From Saccharothrix syringae (GTDB lineage: Bacteria; Actinomycetota; Actinomycetes; Mycobacteriales; Pseudonocardiaceae), in NCBI RefSeq assembly GCF_009498035.1, contig NZ_CP034550.1, positions 8,060,001 to 8,124,000 of the forward strand: DNA of 64,000 bases, in the 5' to 3' direction. A model generated the notes under the pieces. That model had not been told where the DNA came from. It saw only the letters and a program-made list of their open reading frames with translations, and ran no database searches. Shown piece by piece: positions 1 to 7,473 of this stretch. The translations under genes and the position numbers were made by a program. Position 1 is the stretch's first letter. Every line of letters begins with the position of its first letter.

Positions 1-191
1 AGCGCGACCGGGTCGAGGGCCGGTCGCGCGGCATCCCCGGCTGGCACGCGACGGTGCCGTGGGAGCACGTGCTGCGCATGAAGGCGCTCTGGGAGAGCTG
101 GGACGAGCCGCACCTGGTCGTCGACTCGGCCGTGGAGTCGCCCGGGAGCGCGCTGGAGGAGGTGCTCGCGGAGATCAGCCGGCGATCTTGA
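1..191 (+). CDS. P-loop kinase-like protein, C-terminal fragment
   Basis: The reading frame is open from the window edge (first full codon at base 3) to a TGA at 189-191, giving 62 residues of a C-terminus. The fragment includes GIPGWHATVPWEHVLRMK and a hydrophobic strand HLVVDSA. That layout resembles the end of P-loop small-molecule or nucleotide kinases of the chloramphenicol-phosphotransferase type. This is an impression from the motif order only, because the P-loop would lie outside the window. Its last 17 bases overlap the end of the convergent NlpC/P60 gene. Confidence 0.5.
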   Translation, partial: RDRVEGRSRGIPGWHATVPWEHVLRMKALWESWDEPHLVVDSAVESPGSALEEVLAEISRRS

Positions 192-696
192 GGTAGCGGA
201 TCGGCGTGTAGCCGGCGGCGGTCTCGGGCGACCAGGAGCGCTCGACCACCGGGGCGCCGTCCGGGCCGGTGTGCTCGCGCACGACCGGTCTGGTCCGAGC
301 CCCGTCCTCCCAGCGGACGAACAGCGCGACGTGGCCGGGGCTGTTGAGCGCGTCGCCCGGCATCAGCTCCTCGCGCGGGATCTCGCGGGACACCTCCGCC
401 AGGTCGGTGGTGGCGCGCGAGTGGTCCAGGCCCCACGCCATCGAGACGTAGCCGGAGCAGTCGGTGCGGTACCTGCCGTACGAGTTCTCGTGGCAGGACT
501 GCTGGCTGTAGGTGACCTGGTCGTCCAGCCAGGTCTGCGCCCGGTCCAGCGCCTCCTGGCGGGAGGTGGTGCGGTCCTCCGGGTAGGTGCCGCACGCCAT
601 CAGCGACGACGGGTCGTCGGCCGGCGCGGACAGCGCGGACGGCGCGGGCAGGAGCAGCGCGGCCGCGACGGCGGCCAGGGTGGTGCGGGTGTTCAT
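175..696 (-). CDS. Secreted NlpC/P60-like peptidase or amidase
   Basis: A 173-residue exported protein. The start at 696 is preferred over a longer frame because GGAGGGGA lies just upstream and the product then opens with a clean signal peptide (MNTRTTLAAVAAALLLPAP, processed near ALSAPA). The mature part carries the papain-like NlpC/P60 pattern: a nucleophile Cys in TDCSGYVSMAWG and a later His in GHVALFVRW. Proteins of this family cut peptidoglycan stem peptides, but small actinomycete members can act on other amides, so the substrate is open. It is monocistronic as far as can be seen, and its 3' end overlaps the preceding plus-strand gene. Confidence 0.75.
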   Translation of the reverse strand: MNTRTTLAAVAAALLLPAPSALSAPADDPSSLMACGTYPEDRTTSRQEALDRAQTWLDDQVTYSQQSCHENSYGRYRTDCSGYVSMAWGLDHSRATTDLAEVSREIPREELMPGDALNSPGHVALFVRWEDGARTRPVVREHTGPDGAPVVERSWSPETAAGYTPIRYLKIAG

Positions 697-801
697 CGTT
701 CCCCTCCGGGTGGGCGGTCTTGCCACCAGGAGGGCTTTCCCGACACACGTTCGGGTTTGCCTCAAACCACCTGCACGGGTACTTGTTCGCCGCCCCCGTG
801 A

Positions 802-1338
802 TCAGTTCGTGAGCGGCGGCGCGCCGACGTCCCCGAAGTCCGTCAGCGGCCAGATGCGCCGCCACACCACCCCGGCGACGTCCGCCTCGGCCACGAAGCC
901 GTACTCGCGGGAGTCGGTGGACATGGTCGGGTTGTCGCCGAGCACGAAGAAGGTGCCGGGCGGCACCACCACGACCGCGTCCGTGCCGCCCCGGCCGTCG
1001 GGGGCGCAGCAGACGCCGGGGTCCCCGGAACCGACGGCCACCGACAGCCACTCGCCGGCGGGTGGGCGCACCCGGACTTCGGAGTTGGTGATGCGGACCT
1101 CGTCGCCGGGGACGCCGATGACCCGGCGCACCACGGTGGTGTTGGCGGGTGTGCGGAGAGTGACGACCTCGAACCGGTCCGGAGTGCCGCCCAGGGCGAG
1201 CACCCGATCACCGGACCGCAGGTTCGGGTTCATCCCGTCGCCGGACACGGGGGCCGACAGGAGGACCGCCATGAGGACTGTGACCAGCAGTAGTGATACG
1301 CCTCCGCCCAGCAACGCGGTGACGAGCCGTCCGCGCAA
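802..1338 (-). CDS. S26 signal-peptidase-like protein without the catalytic dyad
   Basis: The 178-residue protein has one N-terminal membrane anchor (residues about 7-29) followed by the signal peptidase I fold. A TTG start is chosen because GGAGGAG sits 7 bases upstream. Family boxes are recognisable: SGDGMNPNL (box B), VVRRVIGVPGDE (box D) and GDNPTMSTDSREYG (box E). The catalytic serine that normally precedes Met-x-Pro is Gly35, and the lysine of the usual (V/I)KRVIG is Arg71. Both substitutions are clear in the DNA (GGG and CGC codons). The protein keeps the structural motifs but should not be a standard Ser/Lys protease, so it may be a pseudoenzyme that binds export substrates, unless another residue takes over. 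A normal lepB is expected elsewhere in the genome. Confidence 0.8.
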   Translation of the reverse strand: MRGRLVTALLGGGVSLLLVTVLMAVLLSAPVSGDGMNPNLRSGDRVLALGGTPDRFEVVTLRTPANTTVVRRVIGVPGDEVRITNSEVRVRPPAGEWLSVAVGSGDPGVCCAPDGRGGTDAVVVVPPGTFFVLGDNPTMSTDSREYGFVAEADVAGVVWRRIWPLTDFGDVGAPPLTN

Positions 1339-1435
1339 CCCGCTGCTCCTCCCACCCGGCCCCGACCGCCGCAGGGCACCCGTTGCGGGGACCCGAAGTT
1401 CACGCAGAGTAACTCACGGTGGGGCGGAAAGCACT

Positions 1436-1965
1436 AATGGGGGATGAATGGGGATGGATGGAGATGCATGGAGATGGATGGGGTGAATGGCGGCAAGCGA
1501 TGGATAACGCGGGCGGGGCGAGCCGGGGCAGGGCGCGGTGCGGTGCGGCGGAGCGGGACGCGGCGGCGCGGCGGGGTGGGGCGGGCGGCGGCGGGGTGAG
1601 AGGCGGCGGCAGCGTGGGCGGCGGCGGGGTGAGGCAGGGCGTTGCGAGGCGTGGCGTGGCAAGGCGTGGCGTGGCGTGGCGAGAGGCGGGCGGCTGCGAG
1701 GTGGGGCGCGGCAGGCGGCAGCGAGGCGCGGCGGGCGGCGGCAGTGCGGGCGGCGGAGCGAGGCGCGGCGGAGCGGCCAGGCCCGGCGGGGCTGGGCGGG
1801 GCTGGGCGGGCGGCGAGGCGGGGCGTAAGAGGGCGGGGCGGGAATGGCTGGAGCGGGTAAAGGGCCTGCCGGGCAAGAGCCGGCCCTCGCGTCTGCGTCG
1901 AACCTCGCCCTCGCCCCCGCCCCCGCCCCCGCCCTCGCCCCCCAACCCCAACCCCAACCCGACAA
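1436..1965. repeat. Non-coding low-complexity region with strand-skew switch
   Basis: The 676-base gap between the minus-strand gene start at 1338 and the gene end at 2015 holds no convincing gene. From 1436 to 1490 it has GGATG/GATGGA-type short tandem repeats, from about 1638 to 1690 reiterated GGCGT/GTGGC units, and to about 1890 the plus strand is strongly G-rich. At about 1900 the skew flips to C-rich, with runs of CCCCCG and then three CCAACC-type telomere-like units (1941-1960). The minus strand there could form G-quadruplexes. Open frames in it translate to Ala/Gly/Arg/Pro-rich junk. Confidence 0.75.
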
Positions 1966-2014
1966 GACAACCAGTGGTGCGGAGTCCGCGGCGCGGCGGA
2001 CCCCGCACCACCGC

Positions 2015-3013
2015 TCAGCGGCCGACCTCCTCAAGCGCCCAGGCCGCCACCGCCGAGTAGTAGTCCCCGGCACCGGGCGCGAGGTTGATCGAGTGCCCGT
2101 ACCCCGGCAGCACGAACGTCCGCAGCGGCCCGGCGAAGTAAGGCACCTCGGCCGCCCACAACGCGCCCGCCGAGGAGCAGTCCGTCGCCAGCGCACCGCA
2201 CACGGCCGCGTCCCGCTCCCCCACCGCCGTCATCACCGGCACGTTGATCAACGAGCTGTAGGGCAGCAGCACCCCCACCCCGAGCCCGTCGGCCGCCTCG
2301 GTGGGCGAGAACACGTCCTTCAGCGACTCCTCCACCGCCATCACGTCGGGCGCGTACGCCCCGGGCGCGTGGAAGCTCTCGTACCGGGTCCCCGGCGCCG
2401 TGGTCAGGTACCCCGCCGGGTACAGCAGGCCGAACTTGGGGTCCAGCGACGCGGGCCGGAAGTTGGTGAACGCCGCGATCACGCCGGTCGGGTTGATCCG
2501 GTGCGTCATGCCGGTCACCAGCACCCCGTCGACGTCCTGGTAGGTCCCCGCCTCCACGACCCCGATGGCCGCGCCCAGCGAGTGGCCGCCGATGATCACC
2601 TTCGCGAAGCGCGGCCCGTACGCCCCGCTCCGCAGCCCCCGCACGACCTGGTGCATCGCGTCGGCCTGGACGAACGCGGTCAGGGCCACCGCCAACGGCC
2701 TGGAGCTGCCGCCGGTGCCGAGCCGGTCGGCGGTGAACGTGGCGAACCCCGCCTGGTTCTGCACCGCCCGGAAGGAGTGCCTGCCGTCGGGGAAGTCCCA
2801 GTAGGAGCTGTTGTAGGTGGCGCCCGGGACGAGCAGCTGGACCGTCGTCGCGCCGGACGGGGGCGTGCACAGGGTGCCGTGGACGACGTGGCGGCCGCCG
2901 AGGACGGTCACCGGCGCGTCGACGTCACGGCAGGCGAGGGTCGCGGCCGAGGCGGACGTCAGCGACGTCGCCACCAGCAGGGTCACCAGGCCGACGGCGA
3001 GTGAGTGGCGCAA
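2015..3013 (-). CDS. Secreted alpha/beta-hydrolase
   Basis: A 332-residue exported serine hydrolase. The TTG start at 3013 has GGAG seven bases upstream and gives a good signal peptide (MRHSLAVGLVTLLVATSLTSASA). The nucleophile elbow is GHSLG (Ser145), and the C-terminal catalytic His lies in GYGHSINL, with an Asp expected between them. The fold and the secretion signal suggest an esterase or lipase acting outside the cell, but the substrate cannot be read from the sequence. It starts 15 bases after the P450 stop, so the two form a probable operon with the P450 first. Confidence 0.75.
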   Translation of the reverse strand: MRHSLAVGLVTLLVATSLTSASAATLACRDVDAPVTVLGGRHVVHGTLCTPPSGATTVQLLVPGATYNSSYWDFPDGRHSFRAVQNQAGFATFTADRLGTGGSSRPLAVALTAFVQADAMHQVVRGLRSGAYGPRFAKVIIGGHSLGAAIGVVEAGTYQDVDGVLVTGMTHRINPTGVIAAFTNFRPASLDPKFGLLYPAGYLTTAPGTRYESFHAPGAYAPDVMAVEESLKDVFSPTEAADGLGVGVLLPYSSLINVPVMTAVGERDAAVCGALATDCSSAGALWAAEVPYFAGPLRTFVLPGYGHSINLAPGAGDYYSAVAAWALEEVGR

Positions 3014-3028
3014 GAGGGGGCTCCAAGT

Positions 3029-4369
3029 TCAACGGGATCGGGCGGTCATGGGCAGGCGGTTGGGGTAGAGCAGCCCGACGACCCTGGGCCGGACGGGTTT
3101 GCCCGGTACCGGCACGAGCCGCCAGCGGGCGGCGACGGTGGCGGCCACGATGGCCATCTCGGTGTGCGCGAAGGCGTGGCCGGGGCAGTGGTGCAGGCCG
3201 CCGGCGAACGGCACGTAGGCCCCCGCGGGCACGGCGGCGGCGCGGTCGGGCAGCCAGCGGTCGGGGTCGAACAGCTCCGGCCGCTCGTGGTAGCGCGGGT
3301 CGTGGTGCAGGGCGTGCGGGCTGAAGCCGACCTCGGTGCCCGCGGGCAGTTCCACGCCGCCCAGCCGGACGGCGGTGTTGGTGCGCCGCAGCGTCAGCCA
3401 CAGCGGGTACGCGCGCAGCACCTCGTCGACCACGCGCCGGGTGTAGGGCAGCGCGCGCAGGTCCGCCGCGGTCGCGGGTCGGCCGCCCAGCACCCGGTCC
3501 ACCTCGGCGTGCAGCCGGCCGGCGACGCCGGGGTTGCGGGCCAGCTCGTGGAACAGCCAGGACAGCGCGATGCCGGTGGTCTCGGTGCCCGCGGTGAGCA
3601 GGGTGACCACGTGGTCGCGCACCTGCTGCCTGCCCATCGGCTCGCCGGTGTCCTCGTCGCGGGCGCCCAGCAGCACCGACAGCAGGTCCTCGCGGCCGGC
3701 GCGGGGCGAGTCGACCACGCGGTCGACCACCCGGTGCACGCGGGCGACCGCCTCGTCGAACCTGCGGTTGGCCGGGACGGGCAGCTTCTCCAGCACCGCC
3801 GGGGACAGGGCGCGCACCACGCCGAGGCGGATCAGCACGGGGGTGTTGGCCCGCACCTCCGCGCTCACGCCCGCGTCGAAATCGGTCGAGAACAACGACC
3901 GGCCGACCACGGAGATCGCCAGGTCCTGCATCAGCCGGTCGACTTGCAGCACCTGTCCATCCCGCCAGGAATTCGCGAGTTCCGCCGCGGCGGCGGTCAT
4001 GGTTTCCGAATAGCGGGCGAGGGCGTGCCGGTGGAAGGCGGGCTGGATCATCCGGCGCTGCCGCCGGTAGCGGTCCCCGTTCAGGCTCACCAGGCCGTCA
4101 CCGAAGGCGCGGCGGAGTTTGTCGACGAAGATCCCCTTGTCGAATGCCTCGTCCACCAGCACCCGGTGCGCGAGTTCGGCCGTGGTCACCACGTGCAGGG
4201 GAAGTCCGCCCAGGTAGACCCGCACGACCGGGCCGTGGCCCCGCAGACCGGCGGTGAATGCGAGACGCTTTCGCAAGAGTGCCGCGGTATGCCCCAGCAC
4301 GGGTAATCGACCGGGAACCGTGGACACCTCGCATTTTCCGGAACCGCTGGTATTCGGGTTGGCGGTCAT
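3029..4369 (-). CDS. Cytochrome P450 monooxygenase
   Basis: A soluble 446-residue P450. The I-helix oxygen-binding motif is AGTETT (260-265), the K-helix ExxR is E316-R319, and the haem loop FAGGLHHCPG supplies the thiolate Cys395. The start has AAGGAG five bases upstream. Sequence style (YRRQRRMIQPAF, FHELARNPGVAGRL) is closest to the bacterial P450s that resemble pentalenene oxygenase and CYP102-like class E enzymes. The substrate is unknown, and no terpene synthase, ferredoxin or reductase is adjacent, so electrons must come from a partner encoded elsewhere. The secreted hydrolase follows directly in the same direction. Confidence 0.9.
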   Translation of the reverse strand: MTANPNTSGSGKCEVSTVPGRLPVLGHTAALLRKRLAFTAGLRGHGPVVRVYLGGLPLHVVTTAELAHRVLVDEAFDKGIFVDKLRRAFGDGLVSLNGDRYRRQRRMIQPAFHRHALARYSETMTAAAAELANSWRDGQVLQVDRLMQDLAISVVGRSLFSTDFDAGVSAEVRANTPVLIRLGVVRALSPAVLEKLPVPANRRFDEAVARVHRVVDRVVDSPRAGREDLLSVLLGARDEDTGEPMGRQQVRDHVVTLLTAGTETTGIALSWLFHELARNPGVAGRLHAEVDRVLGGRPATAADLRALPYTRRVVDEVLRAYPLWLTLRRTNTAVRLGGVELPAGTEVGFSPHALHHDPRYHERPELFDPDRWLPDRAAAVPAGAYVPFAGGLHHCPGHAFAHTEMAIVAATVAARWRLVPVPGKPVRPRVVGLLYPNRLPMTARSR

Positions 4370-4541
4370 CGCCGCTCCTTGCTCCAGCCGGGATTGACGG
4401 CGTGCACTCTATGCGCCGTTCGGACCCCCTGGGGATCGCGCATTAGAGTTAAGTTGTTGGGTCCCCTGGTGCCAGGAGCCCACAGGCGGTTGGATGTCAT
4501 GGATCGATCCCACCCGAAGTGCGGAAGTCCCGGAGTGCCCC

Positions 4542-5372
4542 ATGAGCGACCTCGACTGGGTGCCCGAGGGCATCGACACCACCGTGCCCAGCGTCGCCCG
4601 GTCCTACGACTACCTGCTCGGCGGCGCGCACAACCTCGCCGTCGACCGGGCCATGGCGGAGAAGGTCGTCGCGGCGCTGCCGGGCACCCGCGACCTGGTG
4701 CGGCTGAACCGGGCGTTCCTGCGGCGCGCGGTGACCCACCTGGTCGGGTGCGGCGTCCGGCAGTTCCTCGACATCGGCTCGGGCATCCCGACCGTGGGCA
4801 ACGTGCACGAGGTCGCCCAGGCCGCGGACCCGAGGTGCCGGGTGGTCTACGTCGACAAGGACCCGGTCGCCGTCGCGCACGGCCGCCTGCTGCTGGCCGA
4901 CGACCCGAACTCCACCGCCGTGCAGGCCGACCTGCGCGACCCCGACGACCTGCTGGGCAGGCCCGAGGTGACCGGGATGCTGGACCTCGACGAGCCGGTC
5001 GCCTTGCTGCTGCTGCTCGTCGTGCACTTCCTGACGCCCGAGGAGCGGCCCGGCGAGCTGCTGGCGCGCTACCGCGACCGGCTGGCGCCCGGCAGCTTCA
5101 TGGTCGTCTCGCACGGCACGGCCGACGGCCGGCCCGAGATCATGCGCCAGGCCGCCGACCAGGTCCGGCGCAGCAGGTCGCGGGACAACCTGGTCTACCG
5201 CAGCCGCGCCGAGGTGCACGCCCTGTTCGACGGCTACGAGCTGGTCGAGCCGGGCGTGGTCGGCTGCGCGCTGTGGCGGCCCGCCGGCGCGGGCGACATC
5301 GCGAACAGGGCCGAGGACAACACCCAGGTCTGGGTGGGCGTGGGACGCACGCCCACCACCGGAGGCAGTTGA
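4542..5372 (+). CDS. DUF574 SAM-dependent methyltransferase
   Basis: A 276-residue member of the actinobacterial S-adenosyl-methionine methyltransferase family PF04672 (DUF574). The N-terminal signature is present (TTVPSVARSYDYLLGGAHN), and a SAM-binding strand-loop follows (FLDIGSGIPT, then VYVDKDPVAV). The start at 4542 is chosen for the CGGAG nine bases upstream; an in-frame ATG at 4494 would add 16 poorly conserved residues. Physiological substrates of the family are unknown. It is separated by a single base from the next gene, a PAS-GGDEF-EAL protein, so the two are almost certainly co-transcribed and translationally coupled. Confidence 0.85.
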   Translation: MSDLDWVPEGIDTTVPSVARSYDYLLGGAHNLAVDRAMAEKVVAALPGTRDLVRLNRAFLRRAVTHLVGCGVRQFLDIGSGIPTVGNVHEVAQAADPRCRVVYVDKDPVAVAHGRLLLADDPNSTAVQADLRDPDDLLGRPEVTGMLDLDEPVALLLLLVVHFLTPEERPGELLARYRDRLAPGSFMVVSHGTADGRPEIMRQAADQVRRSRSRDNLVYRSRAEVHALFDGYELVEPGVVGCALWRPAGAGDIANRAEDNTQVWVGVGRTPTTGGS

Positions 5373-5373
5373 G

Positions 5374-7473
5374 ATGACCGCGCCGCTGCCCCAGGACGCC
5401 CTGCGGGCCCGCACCAGGCTGGCCAAGAAGTGGGCGTACCTGCTCAGCTCGAAGACGTTCATCCCGATGTCGAGCACCGAGCTGGAGGGACGCCTGGGCG
5501 AGCTGGTCGACCGGCTGTGCGCCGGGGTGGTGGCCGAGCCGCTGGCCCAGGCCGCGGGCCGGGAGGTCGGCGCGGCGCTGGTGGACCTGAACTGCACCAC
5601 GCCCGAGGGGTTGCAGGTGTCGGTGGAGGTGGTCAGCCGCGGCCTGCTCGACATGCCCTCGCTCGCGCCGCCGGACCGGCTGCGCAACCGCGTGGTGGAC
5701 GTGGTCGCGGCGCTGTCGGCGTCGTTCGCCGAACGCATCCGGCTGTCCACCATGGAGCAGCAGGAGCGGTTGGGCCGCTCGCTCTACAAGGCGATGCGCG
5801 AGGCGCAGGTCGAGCTGCGGCTGAGCCGGGCGCGGGTGGAGCTGCTGGAGGCGCACTCGTCCACCGGCATCGCCACCGCCGGTCCCGACGGCGTGCTGGT
5901 GCGCTCGAACGCCGCGCTGGCCCGCGTGCTGGACCGGCCGGTCGCCGAGCTGGCCGGCACGTCCCTGTTCGACCTGGTGCACCCCGACGAGCGGGTCGGG
6001 GTGCGCGCCGACTTCGCCGGGCTCGGCGAGGGCGGCACCGACGTGCTGACCCAGCCGTGCCGGCTGCTGCGCGGTGACGGCGAGCTGGCGTGGGTGATGC
6101 TCACGCTCTCGCCGCTGCACCGGGTGGACGGCCGCCCGCAGGTCGTCGTGCTGGTCGAGGACGCCACCGACGTCAACCTGCTCCAGGGCCAGCTCAACCA
6201 CCAGGCCCTGCACGACGTGCTGACCAGGCTGCCGAACCGGCAGTACTTCACCAGCCGCCTGGAGCAGGCGCTGCGCACCGCCGACCCGCGCACCGGCATC
6301 AGCCTGTTCCACCTGGACCTGGACGGCTTCTCCCGGGTCACCGGCGGGCTGGGCCGCGAGGTCGGCGACCACGTGCTCAGGGTCGTGGCCGGTCGGCTGG
6401 AGGCGCTGGTGGTCGGCGAGAGCGCGATGGTCGCCCGGTTCGGCCACGACGAGTTCGCGATCCTGGTGGAGAACGGGCCGGGCACGCCGGACGTGGTGAC
6501 CACGGTGCGGCGGATCAACGACCTGCTGTCCGCGCCGTTCACCTCGCACGGCCACCGGGTCGCGGTGTCGGCGACCATCGGCGTGGTGCACCGGCCGCCG
6601 CCCGACTCCTCGCCGCTGGACCTGCTCGACTCGGCGGACCTGACGCTGCGGCGGGCCCGCGCGGGCGGCCGCGGGCAGTGGGAGCTGGCCGACCCGGCGC
6701 AGGACGGCCGCGACCGGCGCAGGTTCAGCCTGGCCGCGACCATGCCCGGCGCGTGGGAGCACGACGAGCTGCGGGTGCTCTACCGGCCGGTGGTGCGGCT
6801 GGCCGACGAGGGCGTCGCCTCGGCCGAGGCGCTGCTGCGGTGGGACCACCCCAGGCTGGGCGCGCTGCCGCACGAGCAGTGCCTGGCGCTGGCCGAGGAC
6901 ACCGGCCTGGTCGTGCGGCTGGGCGCGTGGGCGCTGCGGGCGGCGTGCGCGCGGGCCGCGGCGTGGCGGGACGAGCTGGGCCGGGACGTGCCGGTGCACT
7001 GGGCGCTGGCGCCGAGCCAGGCGGCCGACCCGGACCTGGTCGGCGTGGTGCGCGAGCTGCTGGCCGACACCGGCCTGGCGCCGGCGTCGCTGCGCCTGGG
7101 CGTGCCCGGGGACGTGCTGTTCGCCGGGCGCGGCGAGGCGGCGGAGAACGTGGAGGTGCTGGCCGAGGGCGGGGTGGGCGTGGAGCTGGAGGGCTTCACC
7201 GGCGCGCCGGAGGACCTGCTGCGCGTGGTGGAGGGCTCGCCGGTGCGGCCGGTCGCGGTCCGGGTGCCGCAGTCGGCGGCGGCGGAGCCGGGCACCGCGG
7301 TGGCCCGCGCCCTGGCGGGCGTGCTGGAGGTGGTGCGCGACGCCGGCATCGGCCTGACCGCGACCGGCGTCGCGACACCCGGTCAAGCCCGGTGGTGGCG
7401 GGAGTCGGGTGCGGACACCGCGTCCGGTCCCCTGTTCGGACCCGCCGGACCACCGGACGTGATCACCCGATAG
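5374..7473 (+). CDS. PAS-GGDEF-EAL protein with degenerate catalytic sites
   Basis: A 699-residue cytosolic signalling protein. Residues about 1-150 are a helical N-terminal domain, followed by PAS (about 160-270), GGDEF (about 275-430) and EAL (about 455-699). The GGDEF active-site loop reads RFGHDEFA, with His for the second Gly. The EAL domain keeps the leading motif SAEALLRW but has lost most downstream metal ligands: the DDFG loop is VELEGFTG and the AEGVE loop is TATGVATPG. It is therefore more likely a c-di-GMP or GTP sensor than a phosphodiesterase, and cyclase activity is doubtful. It is coupled to the upstream DUF574 methyltransferase, and its stop overlaps the convergent mannanase gene by 11 bases. 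Confidence 0.85.
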   Translation: MTAPLPQDALRARTRLAKKWAYLLSSKTFIPMSSTELEGRLGELVDRLCAGVVAEPLAQAAGREVGAALVDLNCTTPEGLQVSVEVVSRGLLDMPSLAPPDRLRNRVVDVVAALSASFAERIRLSTMEQQERLGRSLYKAMREAQVELRLSRARVELLEAHSSTGIATAGPDGVLVRSNAALARVLDRPVAELAGTSLFDLVHPDERVGVRADFAGLGEGGTDVLTQPCRLLRGDGELAWVMLTLSPLHRVDGRPQVVVLVEDATDVNLLQGQLNHQALHDVLTRLPNRQYFTSRLEQALRTADPRTGISLFHLDLDGFSRVTGGLGREVGDHVLRVVAGRLEALVVGESAMVARFGHDEFAILVENGPGTPDVVTTVRRINDLLSAPFTSHGHRVAVSATIGVVHRPPPDSSPLDLLDSADLTLRRARAGGRGQWELADPAQDGRDRRRFSLAATMPGAWEHDELRVLYRPVVRLADEGVASAEALLRWDHPRLGALPHEQCLALAEDTGLVVRLGAWALRAACARAAAWRDELGRDVPVHWALAPSQAADPDLVGVVRELLADTGLAPASLRLGVPGDVLFAGRGEAAENVEVLAEGGVGVELEGFTGAPEDLLRVVEGSPVRPVAVRVPQSAAAEPGTAVARALAGVLEVVRDAGIGLTATGVATPGQARWWRESGADTASGPLFGPAGPPDVITR

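Noticed and set aside
1941..1960. CCCCAA-type units as a telomere
   Set aside because: Only three units inside a chromosome region; actinomycete telomeres are palindromic and protein-capped.
1400..2196. Several long overlapping open frames on both strands
   Set aside because: They lie in low-complexity DNA, have Ala/Arg/Pro/Gly-only composition and no ribosome sites.
2015..4369. Terpene or polyketide cluster around the P450
   Set aside because: No synthase or other pathway gene is near; only a hydrolase is linked.
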